From Planctomycetota bacterium (GTDB lineage: Bacteria; Planctomycetota; UBA1135; GCA-002686595), in contig JAPLOF010000022.1 in NCBI GenBank assembly GCA_026692665.1, positions 1 to 64,000 of the forward strand: a stretch of 64,000 bases of DNA. Direction: 5' to 3'. The notes beneath the pieces were generated by a model. That model saw nothing but the letters and a program-made list of their open reading frames with translations. It made no database searches and was not told the DNA's origin. Made by a program: the position numbers and the translations under genes. Below, piece after piece: positions 42,983-54,400 of the stretch; positions within the stretch are counted from its first letter, which is position 1, and each line of letters starts with the position of its first letter.

Positions 42983-45900
42983 ATGCCCTTGGACGTCTCC
43001 ACGTTTCCGCCCGACGAGTCCCAGCGCCTCGCCGAGCTCAGGAGCCTCCGGATCCTCGACACGGATCCGGAGCCGGCCTACGACGATCTGGTGCGCCTCG
43101 CGGCGCGCCTCGCGAACGCGCCGATCGCGGCGATCTCCCTGGTCGAAGGCGACCGGGTCTGGGTCAAGGCGCGGTTCGGCATCGAAGTCTCGGAGGTCCC
43201 GCGCAACATCGCGCTCTGCGCGATGACGATCCTGGATCCCGTCCGCCCCCTGGTGATCACCGACGCCGAGGCCGATCCGCGATCGGCGGGCTGTCCGCTC
43301 GTCACCTCCGAACCGCACCTGCGGTCCTACCTCGGCGTGCCCCTGGTCAGCGCGTCGGGGAACCCCCTGGGCACCCTGTGCGTGATCGACCGCCGGGTCC
43401 GTGGCTTCACGAACGACGAGATCGACTGCGTGCAGTTGCTGGCTCGCCAGGTCGTTTCGCTCCTCGAGCTCCGTCGCGCGAACATCGAGTGCGCGGCAAC
43501 CGCCAAGCGCGAGGAGCAGGTCTCCAACGATCTGCGCCTCAGCCAGCGGCGGCTCGAAGTCTCGAGCGAGCTCGCGCATGGAATCCTGCCGGATCACGAC
43601 GTCGCGGACGTGACGCGCGTGACCGTCGCGGTGCTGGCCCGCCACCTGCGCGGGATGCGCGTCGCGTACTCGACGATCGACGAACGAGGGCGCCTCGAGG
43701 TCCTCGAGTCGGTCGAACCCGCGGGCATGCCGCGGATCGCCGGCTGCGACTTCGACTTGTCCATCGCGCCGGTCTACCTGGCGTCACTCCGCGCCGGCGA
43801 GATGGTCGTGACCGAGGACGTGCGGCAGAGCCGCATGCTGGCGCCCTTGGCCGGCGCACTCCTCGCCGGCCGGGTCGAGTCCTGTCTGGACGTGCCCGTG
43901 AAGCACGGTGCCGGAATGACCGGGGTCCTGTGCTTCGACGCGCCGATGCCGCGCACGTGGAGCGCGCACGAAGTGGCGCTCCTCTCCGACGTCGCATCCC
44001 AGCTCGCGCACTACATCCAGCGGGCACAGCTCCGGGCGGAGCGCAACGTCGCGGAGCAGCTCCGTCGCGTCCAGGAGGAACGCTGGCGTCACGCGACACA
44101 GGGCACCGGCGACTCGATCTGGGACCTGGAGGTCGCCACCGGACTGCTGTTCTGTTCGGCGCGCCTCGCGGACGTGATCGGCGTCGCCGCTCCGATGCCG
44201 ACCCGTCTCGTCGAGTGGCACGATCGTGTGCATGCCGACGACCTGCCTCACGTTCGTGCGAGCTTCGCCGAGCACGTCGCGGGCCGCACCGCCTCGTACC
44301 AGGCCGAGTACCGTGTCGCCACGTCCGAAGGCGGCTGGCGCTGGGTGCTCGACCGCGGTCGGGTCATCCACGCGCCCGACGGCAGCGCGCTGCGCGTCGC
44401 CGGCACCCACGCCGACATCACCGAGCGCAAGCGCTGGGAGCAGGAGCTCGCGATCGCACGCGATGCGGCGGTCGATACCGCGCGCCTGAAGTCGCAATTC
44501 CTGGCGAACATGAGCCATGAGATCCGCACGCCGATGAACGGCGTGATCGGCATGGTGGATCTGCTCCTCCAGACACCGCTCGACGTCGAGCAGCGTGGGT
44601 ATGCCGAGACCGTCCGATCCTGCGGGCAGGGCTTGCTCACCGTCCTGAACGACATCCTCGACTGGTCCAAGATCGAAGCCGGTCGACTCGAGCTCGAGTC
44701 CGTGCCCTTCGACCCCGTGCAATTGCTCGAGGACGTCGTCGAACTCTCGGCATCGGTCGCCCAGGCCAAGGGAGTCCGCATCGCGGTCGCTCCGGCGCCG
44801 GACTCGCCGAGCTTCGTGATGGGCGACCCGCACCGCCTGCGCCAGGTGCTGTCGAACCTGGTGGGCAACGCCGTGAAGTTCACCAACCAGGGCGGCGTGC
44901 TCGTTCGCGTTCGACCGGTTCCTGGCGCACCGGGGCAGGCGATCCTGCGCTTCGATGTGGTCGACACCGGGATCGGAATCGACTCCGAGTCGCAGACGAG
45001 GATCTTCAAGAGCTTCAGTCAGGCGGACGGCTCGACGAGCAGGCGCTTCGGGGGCACGGGGCTCGGACTCGCGATCAGCCGACAGCTCGTCGAAGCGATG
45101 GGGGGCCAGATCGGCGTCGTGTCCGAGCGCGGCTCGGGATCCACATTCTGGTTCCAGGTCGTGCTCGGCACCGCGGTCGGAGCGCCGTCGCACGCTCCGC
45201 GCCCGCTCGCCGGCCGCCGCTACCTCGTTGCGACGGAGCACGCACTGGAATCGCAGGCGATCGAGGCGCAACTGGCCTGCCTTGGAGCGGAGTGCACGCA
45301 TGCTCGCGATCTGGACGAGGCGGCGCGGCGAGCCGCCGAGAGCGGTCACGCGTCGTTCGACGGCATCCTCGTGGACCACGACCTGATCGCCGGAGGCGCT
45401 TCGTCGGTTCCGGCGATCCTCCCGGCGACGGCGCCGGCGATCCTCCTGGCGCCGATCAGCTCGCTGGTGGAGAACGAGACGGTGTTGCGCGATGGCTGGT
45501 ATGCGCAAGTCGGCATGCCCGTGCGACGCTCGCGGCTCGAGTTCGCGCTCGCCGGCTGCAATGTGCCGGCAGCGCTGCCGTCTACGCTGCACGGACCGGG
45601 TGCGGACGCGGTCGCGATTCTCGGTCGTCGGCGGGTGCTGCTGGCCGAAGACAACGTCGTGAACCAGAAGGTGGCGACCCGCATGCTCGAACGCATGGGC
45701 TGCGCGGTCGAGGTCGCCGCGGACGGGCGAACCGCGGTCGAGGCCTGGGAGCGCGGACAGCACGACATCGTCCTGATGGACCTGCAGATGCCGGGAGTCG
45801 ACGGTATCGAGGCGACGACAGCGATCCGGACTCTCGAGGCGACACGCGGCTCGCGCGTGCCGATCCTGGCCCTGACGGCCAGCGCGGCCGGGGAAGACCG

Positions 45901-46024
45901 CCTGCGCTGTCTGGCCGCGGGGATGGACGACTGCCTGACGAAGCCGATCCAATCGCTGACGCTCGAGGCGGCGCTGGATCGCTGGGCGCCGCCCGTGCGC
46001 GGTCGAGCGGCGACGCCCGGCTGA
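42983..46024 (+). CDS. Hybrid sensor histidine kinase (GAF-GAF-PAS-HisKA-HATPase-REC-REC)
   Basis: A 1013-residue soluble kinase starting at the ATG at 42983. Two GAF domains come first (about 15-170 and 185-345), then a PAS/PAC domain (about 355-480). HisKA has His512 in [11 protein letters not shown]. The HATPase follows with [16 protein letters not shown] and GGTGLGLA. A receiver-like domain (about 730-850) has Asp798 but TE in place of the acidic pair, so it looks degenerate. A second receiver has Asp933 in LMDLQMPG and KP near 970. There is no membrane segment, so the signal is likely cytoplasmic. No cognate regulator is next to it. Confidence 0.93.
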   Translation: MPLDVSTFPPDESQRLAELRSLRILDTDPEPAYDDLVRLAARLANAPIAAISLVEGDRVWVKARFGIEVSEVPRNIALCAMTILDPVRPLVITDAEADPRSAGCPLVTSEPHLRSYLGVPLVSASGNPLGTLCVIDRRVRGFTNDEIDCVQLLARQVVSLLELRRANIECAATAKREEQVSNDLRLSQRRLEVSSELAHGILPDHDVADVTRVTVAVLARHLRGMRVAYSTIDERGRLEVLESVEPAGMPRIAGCDFDLSIAPVYLASLRAGEMVVTEDVRQSRMLAPLAGALLAGRVESCLDVPVKHGAGMTGVLCFDAPMPRTWSAHEVALLSDVASQLAHYIQRAQLRAERNVAEQLRRVQEERWRHATQGTGDSIWDLEVATGLLFCSARLADVIGVAAPMPTRLVEWHDRVHADDLPHVRASFAEHVAGRTASYQAEYRVATSEGGWRWVLDRGRVIHAPDGSALRVAGTHADITERKRWEQELAIARDAAVDTARLKSQFLANMSHEIRTPMNGVIGMVDLLLQTPLDVEQRGYAETVRSCGQGLLTVLNDILDWSKIEAGRLELESVPFDPVQLLEDVVELSASVAQAKGVRIAVAPAPDSPSFVMGDPHRLRQVLSNLVGNAVKFTNQGGVLVRVRPVPGAPGQAILRFDVVDTGIGIDSESQTRIFKSFSQADGSTSRRFGGTGLGLAISRQLVEAMGGQIGVVSERGSGSTFWFQVVLGTAVGAPSHAPRPLAGRRYLVATEHALESQAIEAQLACLGAECTHARDLDEAARRAAESGHASFDGILVDHDLIAGGASSVPAILPATAPAILLAPISSLVENETVLRDGWYAQVGMPVRRSRLEFALAGCNVPAALPSTLHGPGADAVAILGRRRVLLAEDNVVNQKVATRMLERMGCAVEVAADGRTAVEAWERGQHDIVLMDLQMPGVDGIEATTAIRTLEATRGSRVPILALTASAAGEDRLRCLAAGMDDCLTKPIQSLTLEAALDRWAPPVRGRAATPG

Positions 46025-46045
46025 GAGGCGCCGGATCGAGTCCCG

Positions 46046-47131
46046 TCAGGCGAGCGCCGCGACGAGCAGGCGGTGGAAGTGGTGGACGGCGGTCTCGCGC
46101 GCGGGTGCGTAGCGGCCGCGCACGTGGAGACGCGAGCGCATGCCGCGCTGGACGTCGGCGACGACGGCTTCGTCCTCGAACTCGATGCGGTCCAGCTCGC
46201 CGACATCCATGAACTCGAATGCCGCGCGATCCGCGATCCAGGTCTCGAAGCGCACGCGCGTCCGATCTACGCCGCGTGGCTCGACGAGGTTCAGGGACAG
46301 GCCCCACGGATAGAAGTTGAGCATCAGGTTCGGGAACACCCACGCGTAGTAGCCGGCCACCCGCTTGCCGTGATCCGGACTCGACGGCGGCGGCGTGAAC
46401 GCGGCTGTCCCCGGCCGCGCCAGTGCGATCTGCAGGCTCGAGTGCCTCATCAGCTCAGTCCGGTAGCTCTCGAACTCGATCGTCGCGTTGAGGGATGGAT
46501 GCACGTAGGGGATGTGCAGGCCCTCGAGGAAATTGTCGCAGTACAGCGCCCAGTTCGCCGCGAACTCGAACGTCCGGTCGCGTGACGCGTCGTGGACGAG
46601 CCGGTCGAACGGCAGGTGCGAGAGCCGCTCGCGCAGGTCGCCGGTGTGCTCCGCGAGGCTGTGTCGCGGCTGCAGGGCGGCGAAACGCAGCGGTCCGAAA
46701 CGCTCGAGTGCGAGCGCGCGCAGGTCCTCGCGGTGCGTGGGGAAGTGCTCCGCGCCCTGGAACTCCGGCGCCGAGCGGAAAGACCCGTCGAGGCCGAACC
46801 GCCGCCCGTGGTAGGCGCACGTGAGTGACGTCGCGGCGCAGGCTTTCTGGGCCACGAGCGCGCCGCGGTGCGTGCACACGTTCGAGAGGATGCGCTCGGT
46901 CCCGGCTTCGTCGCGCGTCAGGACGAGCGGCTCGGAGAGCGCTCCCTCGAGCAGGGTGAAGGGCGCGATGCCCGGCCCGCTCGCCGGCAGGTCCGCTCGC
47001 GCGTACTGCCATGTGCGCGCGAAGACCAGCTCGCGTTGCCGGTCGTGGATGGCGGGATCCGTGTACAGGCGCGACGGCGGGGTTTCGGCCTTGCGGATGT
47101 CGGGATGGATGTCGATGCGGAGGGGATCCAT
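46046..47131 (-). CDS. Rieske non-haem iron oxygenase, alpha-subunit-like
   Basis: A 361-residue aromatic-ring hydroxylating dioxygenase alpha-subunit-like protein. The Rieske pair is CTHRG and CAYHG (Cys86, His88, Cys105, His108). The catalytic region has NFLEGLHIPYVHPSL, giving two His (about 206 and 211) of the 2-His-1-carboxylate site. I chose the ATG at 47131 because GAGG precedes it; the ATG at 47161 adds ten residues. No reductase, ferredoxin or beta subunit is adjacent, so electron supply comes from elsewhere. It could also act on a non-aromatic amine or sterol. Confidence 0.9.
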   Translation of the reverse strand: MDPLRIDIHPDIRKAETPPSRLYTDPAIHDRQRELVFARTWQYARADLPASGPGIAPFTLLEGALSEPLVLTRDEAGTERILSNVCTHRGALVAQKACAATSLTCAYHGRRFGLDGSFRSAPEFQGAEHFPTHREDLRALALERFGPLRFAALQPRHSLAEHTGDLRERLSHLPFDRLVHDASRDRTFEFAANWALYCDNFLEGLHIPYVHPSLNATIEFESYRTELMRHSSLQIALARPGTAAFTPPPSSPDHGKRVAGYYAWVFPNLMLNFYPWGLSLNLVEPRGVDRTRVRFETWIADRAAFEFMDVGELDRIEFEDEAVVADVQRGMRSRLHVRGRYAPARETAVHHFHRLLVAALA

Positions 47132-47207
47132 GAGCGGCCTCGGGGCCGTCACCGTACGCATGCCGGGGACGCGTGACTACCCGAGGGCCCCCTCACGGTC
47201 GGTGATC

Positions 47208-47555
47208 TCACGGTCCAAGCGCACGCAACTCGCGAGGGTCGGGCAATGCCTCCGCCGCGGAAAGCCGGGCAATCCGATCGGCGAGCGGCCGCGTCTCGAA
47301 CTCCTCGGCGATCGCTGGGCCCGCGAACCGGCTCGCGCACTTCGCGGCGAGGCTCCGGAAGCCCGCGATGCGCCCCTCCTCGAGGTGGATGCAGGCCGCG
47401 GCCCACTGGGAAAGCGCGCGAGCGACCTCGCCCAGCGGGCTGCCGCGGTGCGTCCGCCACACGTCCTCCCACTCCTCGTGGGCCGGGCGCGTCGCACCGG
47501 ACTCGAATCGACGGATGCCCTCGGCCAGTTCCGGCGCCATCCGCCAGCGACTCAC
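47208..47555 (-). CDS. DUF309 protein
   Basis: A 115-residue all-helical DUF309 protein with the family signature FESGATRPAHEEWEDVWRTH and LSQWAAACIHLEEGRIAG. Function unknown. The GTG start at 47555 overlaps the upstream protease-like gene's stop as GTGA; the ATG at 47540 would be five residues shorter. It is the end of a three-gene minus-strand operon. Confidence 0.88.
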   Translation of the reverse strand: MSRWRMAPELAEGIRRFESGATRPAHEEWEDVWRTHRGSPLGEVARALSQWAAACIHLEEGRIAGFRSLAAKCASRFAGPAIAEEFETRPLADRIARLSAAEALPDPRELRALGP

Positions 47556-50071
47556 GGGACCAGCTCGAGAAGCGGATCCTCGAACCGCACGGCCGAGTTC
47601 TTGACGAAGACGCCGACGTGGCGGGCTCCGTCGGGAGCCGACTCGAGGCGCGCTGCGACTGCCGGCCGGTCGCCCACCTGGATCTCGAGCGTGCCGTCGG
47701 CGCGCACGCGCACCGCCAATTGGAACGCCTCGTTCGCGGCGACCGCGGTGGCGAGCGGAATCGTGCGCGTGCGCCGCAGGGTGGCCGCGCCGCGCGAGGC
47801 CGCGTTCAAGGTCCAGATCCCGGCGAACCCCCGGTCGTCGATGCCGACCAGCGTGGCGGCGTGTTCCGGCGCGCCCGCGACGACGAGGCCGGCGGTCCAG
47901 CCTGGAGCGCGCTCGCCATCGGGCCTGATCGTGGCGCGAACGACGTACTCGCCGCGGGCCTCGATCGTCGTGTCGACCATGGCGCCGGCGCGCACGCTGG
48001 AGAACTGGACGGAGGCCGATCCCGGTTCGAAGCTCTCCATCGGGGCCGTGAGCAGCGGTTGCCACGCGCCCAGGGCGCCGGCGAGTGCACGGATCGAGCC
48101 CAGGAGCAGGCCCTTGGCGCGCGCTTCCGAGCGCAGCGCGCTCGCGACCGGTTCGAGCTCCTCGCCGAGCACCGCGGCGAGATCCGCGGCGAGGGTCGAT
48201 GCGCGCAGCGTGAGGCCCGCCGCGCGGTAGTCGGCGACGAGTGCGAGCCCCGAGCGCGCGAGCTCGTTCGTGCGCTGACGCGCCGTCCGCAGCGCGCTGT
48301 TCTTGCGATCCAACTTCGAGAGTCGCTTCTCCAAGCCGGCACGGCGATCGTCGTCGAGCGCGAACTTGCCTCGGTCGGCCAAGTCGAGCACTTCCTCGAC
48401 GAGGGCCGCCGCTGACGAGTTCCGACCCAGCCGCTCGAACACGTCGGCCTGTCGCAGCGAGAGCTCGGCGTCGGGCTTGTCCTTGTCGATCTGCGTGCGA
48501 ACCCACTCGAAATGCACGAGCGCGCGGGAAAGCAGGTCCTCCGCGTCCGGGCCGCCCTTCTTCTTGCCGGCCGCGTCGGCGGCCGCGACCAGTCGCTCGA
48601 TCTTGGCCAGCCGCAGTGCTCGCGCCTTGGCGTCGCGGCCGTGGAGCGGCGCGACCTCGTCGAGCATCCAGGACTCCCAGTCGCGTTCGAACGAGCCGAA
48701 GTCGGGGTGCTTCCTGGGCGAGCGCTTGCCCAGGAACCAGCTCTCGAACAGCTCGAACGAGCCGGCGCCCTTCTGGATCACTTCGGTGCGGTACTGCGAG
48801 TAGAGAGGGCGGTACACCTGCTCGAGCGTCACCGGGTCCTCGTACTCCTGCAGGAAGTACACGAGCCCCCAGCCCCAGGCGTAGTACTCGGCGGAGTACG
48901 AACCGGCCCCGGCGTACTCGATCACGTCGCGCAGGCGCGGCGGCTTCTTCGTCGCGATCTGCCAGCGCAGGGCTTCGAGGCGGCGCAACGCGGCGCGAGG
49001 CCACAGCACGCGCCCGTCCGCCATCGCGACCGTTCCCTCGAAGAAGCTCGAAGTGCCCTCGTTGAGCCACGCCGGCACCGCGCTGCCACCGGCGAGCAGA
49101 GTCATGAACTGGTGGCTCGCCTCGTGGAAGAGCGTCTCCAGCATGTCGTCGAGCGATCCCGTCGCCCCGCGGGTGTCGTAGGCATGGACCTCGCCGGTCC
49201 CCGGCGACCACCACCCCTCGGGGCCGCCTTCGCCCTGCCAGGCGAGGAGCATGGTCTCCTTGTCGGGGGCGATGCGGATCGTCGCCTTGGAGCTGCGCGC
49301 GCGCTTCGCGTCGCCGTCGAAGTACACCCGCACGTAGAAGGCGTGGATGTCGTCCATGAGCTTGCCCAGGCGCTCGACGACGTCGGGTTCGAGGTAGCAG
49401 GCGAGCCGATAGTGCGCCGTCTCCCGCTCGACCAGGGGCTTGGCGGTCTTCGGGGCCTCAGCGGACTTCTCCGGCCGGGCGAGCTCGACCTTCTCGAACG
49501 CCGCGCGCGCGCGCGCGAGGAGTTCGCTCGATGCGCGTGCCTCCTTGCCGCGCGCGATCCGGGGCAGCCCTTCCGCGATCCGGAGGGCACGCTCCGCATC
49601 GCCTCCCTCGAGCAGGTCCTCGGCCGCCGCGAGCAGGGTCGTCGACACCTTGCGCACGAACGGGTCGCGGCGCGCCGAGAGCGGATCGAGCCTGCGCAGG
49701 GCGGCCAAGGCGGCCTTCTCCTCGTTGTCGCGGCCCAGCCGTTCGTAGCCCGTCGCGCACAGCTCCATGTGGTGCGCGGCCTCGTCGATGCGCCCGACCT
49801 GCTCGAGGCCCGTGGCGTACAGTCGCTCCTCCTCGGGGGCGAGTTCGACGCGCTTCGCCCGCTGACCGAGCAGGTCGACGAGGCCCGGCCAGTCGCGAGC
49901 CTTCTCGAGCTCGCGTGCGCGCTCCAGCTCGGGCGCGGGCCTGGCCCCCCCGGGGGACTTGGAGTCCCCGGGTGCGAACGAGCGCGCCCGCTCGGCCAGG
50001 TCCCGTGCGTCCCCCGTCATGTCGGGAGCGCAGAGAACGAGCAGAGCGGGCGCGAGAAGGAGAAGCCTCAC
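47552..50071 (-). CDS. Secreted DUF1570-like metalloprotease-like protein
   Basis: An 839-residue exported protein (hydrophobic start MRLLLLAPALLVLCAP). Helical TPR-like repeats occupy about 30-190. A gluzincin-like block LFHEASHQF follows near residue 310, with a downstream AWLNEGTSSFFEG that supplies the third ligand (Glu). This fits DUF1570/peptidase MA-like families. The C-terminal third is beta-rich and Ala/Arg-rich with no known motif. It lies 23 bases after the gene at 50095 and overlaps the DUF309 gene by four bases. Confidence 0.85.
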   Translation of the reverse strand: MRLLLLAPALLVLCAPDMTGDARDLAERARSFAPGDSKSPGGARPAPELERARELEKARDWPGLVDLLGQRAKRVELAPEEERLYATGLEQVGRIDEAAHHMELCATGYERLGRDNEEKAALAALRRLDPLSARRDPFVRKVSTTLLAAAEDLLEGGDAERALRIAEGLPRIARGKEARASSELLARARAAFEKVELARPEKSAEAPKTAKPLVERETAHYRLACYLEPDVVERLGKLMDDIHAFYVRVYFDGDAKRARSSKATIRIAPDKETMLLAWQGEGGPEGWWSPGTGEVHAYDTRGATGSLDDMLETLFHEASHQFMTLLAGGSAVPAWLNEGTSSFFEGTVAMADGRVLWPRAALRRLEALRWQIATKKPPRLRDVIEYAGAGSYSAEYYAWGWGLVYFLQEYEDPVTLEQVYRPLYSQYRTEVIQKGAGSFELFESWFLGKRSPRKHPDFGSFERDWESWMLDEVAPLHGRDAKARALRLAKIERLVAAADAAGKKKGGPDAEDLLSRALVHFEWVRTQIDKDKPDAELSLRQADVFERLGRNSSAAALVEEVLDLADRGKFALDDDRRAGLEKRLSKLDRKNSALRTARQRTNELARSGLALVADYRAAGLTLRASTLAADLAAVLGEELEPVASALRSEARAKGLLLGSIRALAGALGAWQPLLTAPMESFEPGSASVQFSSVRAGAMVDTTIEARGEYVVRATIRPDGERAPGWTAGLVVAGAPEHAATLVGIDDRGFAGIWTLNAASRGAATLRRTRTIPLATAVAANEAFQLAVRVRADGTLEIQVGDRPAVAARLESAPDGARHVGVFVKNSAVRFEDPLLELVP

Positions 50072-50094
50072 CGGGGTGGCTCGGCTCCGTCAGG

Positions 50095-51168
50095 TCACTT
50101 CGCGGAAGCCAGGAGGGTCGTCGTCCCGGAGAACTCCATGGACTGATCGATCTTCATGTCGCGGCCCTGGACCTTGATGGCCATCGACTGCGCGGACTTG
50201 AACGAGGTCGTGCCGGACAGGTCCAGCGAGTGGAAGTGGCCGCCGCCGACGTTCCAGAGCAGCTCGCCTTCCGCCTCGAGCGCGTACTCGATGTCGACGC
50301 TCTCGAACTCCATGCCCTCGACCTCGGGCGGCAGGTCGCCCTTCTTCATCTGCTCGCGGACACGTTCGGTCATGTCCGTCTTGGCCTTCATGGCGATCGT
50401 GAGCTTCACGACGGCCATCTGCACACCGTCGACCTCGCGCATGCCCGTGAACTGGGCCTTGGACTTGCCCTCGAGGTCGTCGCCGAACATCTCGGCCATG
50501 TTCTCCATCCCGGAGGAGCCCATGCCCATCCCGGCCGCCTCGCCGCCTTCCTTGGGCTTCAGCGCCAGGTTGCCGCCGGGGGCCAGCACGTCGACGAGCG
50601 CCTTGGGCTCGATCTCCCACTCCTCGCCTTCCTTGACCTCGCCCGAGGGGAGCAGCGCGCGCAGGTCCATGTCCTCGCGCAGGCCTTCGAGGAGTTTCTC
50701 CTCGCCGCCCGTCGGGTCGAAGGCGCGCTTGTACTCCTTCTTTTCCGCGTCCCAGGTGAACAGGACCGACTTGCCCTCGAGCTCGCTCGCGGCGGACACG
50801 TTGGAGTCCTGGTCGCGCGACTGGCCCATGATCTCCATCTTCATGGACGTCGCGACGTCGCTGGAGAGCGAGTCGAAGGTGCGCTTGAGCTTCTTGGGCG
50901 CGCCGCCTTCGACCTTCACGTAGTCGTCGGTGACGCCGACCTTGTAGGCGACGCCCATGGTCATCTCCATGTCGGGGACCATCCCGCCGGCAGCCCCTCC
51001 CATCGTCATGTCTTCGAGGCTCAGGTCGGCCTTGACCTCGAACGTCTTGGTCAGGCTCTTCCCCTCCGCGACGGCGAACGCGACCCGGGTGGCCGGAGCG
51101 TTCGATCCGAGGAGCAGCGGCAGGGGCAGGAGCAGGGCGGGGAGGAGCAGGACCTTCGTCGCGTTCAT
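50095..51168 (-). CDS. Exported protein of unknown function
   Basis: A 357-residue protein starting at the ATG at 51168 with a signal peptide (ATKVLLLPALLLPLPLLLGS). The mature part is rich in Glu, Lys and Met (GEAAGMGMGSSGMENMAEMFG around 215-235) with many amphipathic beta strands such as MKAKTDMTERVREQM and HSLDLSGTTSF. I do not recognise the family. It heads the operon with the protease-like and DUF309 genes. Confidence 0.75.
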   Translation of the reverse strand: MNATKVLLLPALLLPLPLLLGSNAPATRVAFAVAEGKSLTKTFEVKADLSLEDMTMGGAAGGMVPDMEMTMGVAYKVGVTDDYVKVEGGAPKKLKRTFDSLSSDVATSMKMEIMGQSRDQDSNVSAASELEGKSVLFTWDAEKKEYKRAFDPTGGEEKLLEGLREDMDLRALLPSGEVKEGEEWEIEPKALVDVLAPGGNLALKPKEGGEAAGMGMGSSGMENMAEMFGDDLEGKSKAQFTGMREVDGVQMAVVKLTIAMKAKTDMTERVREQMKKGDLPPEVEGMEFESVDIEYALEAEGELLWNVGGGHFHSLDLSGTTSFKSAQSMAIKVQGRDMKIDQSMEFSGTTTLLASAK

Positions 51169-51327
51169 GGTGTGCACCAGTCCGGTGCCGTGGTTCGAGG
51201 ATGGGGGCGCGGGTGCATACGGAACTGTCGTTCCGAGACACCCGGGCGCGGCGAGTATAGGGCGGAACGCACCCCGACCTTCACCTCCCTACAGGTTCCG
51301 AACGCGGTCGAGCCGATCCCAGGATGA

Positions 51328-51363
51328 CCGAGGCCCGCCCCGCGTGTGCGGGACGGGCCTCGG
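51328..51363 (-). terminator. Long hairpin after the metallopeptidase gene
   Basis: A 16-bp stem with one C-A mismatch (51328-51343 with 51348-51363) and a GTGT loop, 49 bases beyond the stop of the minus-strand metallopeptidase. No T-run follows. The rest of 51169-51411 holds no gene I can see. Confidence 0.55.
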
Positions 51364-51411
51364 ATGGAGCGGGATCTCGGCCCGGGGCCGCGATCGCCGC
51401 TCAGCGGGCGC

Positions 51412-54400
51412 TCACGGGCAGAAGGTGACCTCCAGGCCGTCGCTCAGGTTGAAGCCCGCCCCGCCTGCCGCCGGGTTCCGGTACCAGTACTGGAACCGCC
51501 GCACGTCGCCGGCCGCGATGGCGCCGGGCAGCGTGGGGTAGTTCAACAGGAAGTGGGCGTCCCCGAGGAAGTCGGCCGTGATGATGGGGAGGCGGAAGAT
51601 CGAGCCGCCGACGCAGCGGAACCCGTTGCCGAACGGCTGCTGGATCGCGTTCGAGCCGTAGAAGAACAGGCCGGAGGAGGACGGGGGAAGACCGCTGGCG
51701 ATCAGGTCGAAGTTGTTCGTCGAGATGTTCGGCGTGCCCTGGTACCCCATGACCGCGCCCGGTCCGACCGAGTTCGGCGACGTCGTGCAGTAGTTCACGG
51801 GCGTCGCGCAGGGCGGCACGGGGATCCCGAGCCAGAGGATCTTCACGTCGTCGATGTTCCAGCCGCCGTAGTTCGTCGTGCCGTTCGACTTGATGCGCCA
51901 CTCGACCTGGACCGACGGGTTGTTGTCCGCGATGGCGCCCAGGAAGACCTCCTGCTGCACCCACGCACCGTCGTTCAGGTTCGCCACCGGGTTGATGTAG
52001 ACCTGCTGGCCGTTCACCAGGATGCGCGCCTGGTCCGAGGCCGAGCCCTGCACCGAGAGCCAGCGGCGGAAGCGCAGGCGCACGTTCGTCGCGCCCGTGC
52101 AGTTCGTGACCGGCGTGCGCAGGTAGGCATGGACGTTGGCCGCGTACGAGCCGTTGGACGTTCCGGTGCCGAGGTCGGTGGCCCAGCAGGTGCTCGGGCT
52201 GTACGCCGCCGACGGATCGGCCCAGCCGGTCCCCGTCTTGCCGTTCGGGGTGCCGCGCTGCCAGTCGTCAATGAGGCTCGACGTGTCGCCGACGGTGGCG
52301 TGGGTCCAGCCTTCGTCGCCCACGGTGTCGAAGTTGTGGAAACGGAGGACGGTCACGACGCCCACGTCGAACTCGACCAGCGCATTCGGCGCGGACGAGG
52401 GGAAGTTCACGGTCTGGGCTCCGTTGTTGGTCGCGGCGACGTAGTACTCGACGTGCGCCGGAGCTGGGATGCCCGGGATCGAAACCGTCCACGCGTTGCC
52501 GCTGGTGTTGGTCATCGGCACCGAAGTGAACGATCCGCCTTCGACGCGATAGAGCAGGTTCGCGGACAGGACCGGCGGGTTCTGGTTGGCCTGGATCGTC
52601 GCGTTCACGACGTACGGGCCGACCTGGTTCTGCGTGTCCGGCAGGTCGGTGACGTTCGTGATCGAGATCGCGAGCAGCGTGATGCCCGGGAAGCCCTGGT
52701 CACGGAAGCCCAGGTCGATGTGCGTGTAGTGCGGCGTCCCGTTGTTGATGTTGCCGTCGTCGTCGTCGAGCGTCAGCCACTGCGTCTCGATGATCGACTT
52801 GATCTCCTGCTGGTTGTAGCTGTTCATCCAGCCCAGGAAGATCGAGTTGGCGATCAGGTCGCCCGGCGCGTTGCCGTACGCCGTGTTCAGTCGGTTGCGG
52901 ACCTTCCAGGCGGCGCCCATCCAGGGCTCGCCGTCGGAGTGCACTTCGCCGTAGCAGGCTGAGTTCGCGTCACCGCAGAACGCGCGCGTGTTCGTTCCCG
53001 TGCGGATCGCCGAGGAACCGCTGAAGTTCTGGCCGACGATCGCGTTGTCGAAGATGTACATCGCCCAGACGTCGGCGTTGCCCTCGCCCATCCCGTCGGG
53101 GCCGTTGCCGGTGCCGTAGACGTCGTTCATCCAGTGGCCCTGCTCGTGGGAGATCACGGTCGAGTAGGCCGTGTTCGAGCAGCCGCCACCCGCGTTGTAG
53201 AAGTTGATCGAACCGCCGTCGTAGTAGGCGTTGCAGGTGCCCGCCACGGCCGTGTTCGCGCGCACCAGGAAGTCGGCGCTGTTGTCGCTCGGGTTGACGG
53301 ACTTCACGAAGTCGCGCAGCAGGGGCACGACGCGGAAGGCGTTCGCCTGCGCGGTCACCGTCGCGGCGGCGGGCGAGTTCATCGTCACGACGTTGCCCGT
53401 CGCGGCGTTCAGCGTCTGCGTCAGCGTGTACTCGGCGCCCGGAGCGTATTGCGAGTTCGCATACGTGCCGTTCGCGTACTGGAAGGTCACCGAGGCCGGC
53501 GCGTTCACGCCCGGCAGGTTGAAGTTCCCGTTCGTGTCGGTGAACGTCGTCGTCGCGCCCGACGTCACGCGCAGGAAGCGCATCGGTTGCGACGTCGGCG
53601 GATTGCCAGCCGAATCCGGGAGCACGCCCGGCGTGGCGAGCGAGTTCACGGTGCCGCTGACGTCGAAGAAGTGGACGCTCTCCGTGGTGCGGTAGATCAC
53701 GCCGTTCGAAGCATCGACGAACACGTTCTTGCCCGCCGCCTGCGCATCCTCGGCGAGGTGCTGGACGTTCACCTTCCAGGCCAGGCGCGGGGAGCGCACG
53801 CCGTCGACGTCCACCTGGTCGACGACGAGCACAGGCTCGTGCACGATCGTCGGCGCGAGACCCTGCTCGGCCACGAACCACTCCGTCGCGCGGCGCAGCG
53901 CGCGCCCTGCGTCGAGGGTGGGCGAGGTGGGGAAGCCCGAGACCAGCGGGACGCCCGTCGTCTGCACGGACAGCAGAGCGCCGCGCATGTCGAAGAGGAC
54001 GTTCGCGAAGCCGCTCTCGACCGGCACGCCGTTCACGACCTGGCGGAACCGGACCGTCATCTTGTCCGTGCTGCCGATCATGCCGAGGGGCAGGTGCAGG
54101 GAACGCTCGAGTTGGAGCGTCGAGTCCTCGATGCCGTGCATGGCGAGGGTCTGCGCCAGCGCCTGGCGCGCCAGGACCACGAAGTCCGCGTCGTCGCGCG
54201 GGGCCCACTGCGGCTCGGCGCGGCCTCCGGCCAGCATCTCGAGGTAGCCCGTGTCGAGGGCCACATGGAGTCGCCAGTTCGGACCGTGCTGGGCTTGCCA
54301 CTCCCCGAGGAGGGCGCTCAGTTGCGGACGCGGGACGCGGGCTGCCGCTTCCGGCTCGTTGGCGAAGACGGAGGTCGCCGCGAGGAGCGGCAGAAGGCTG

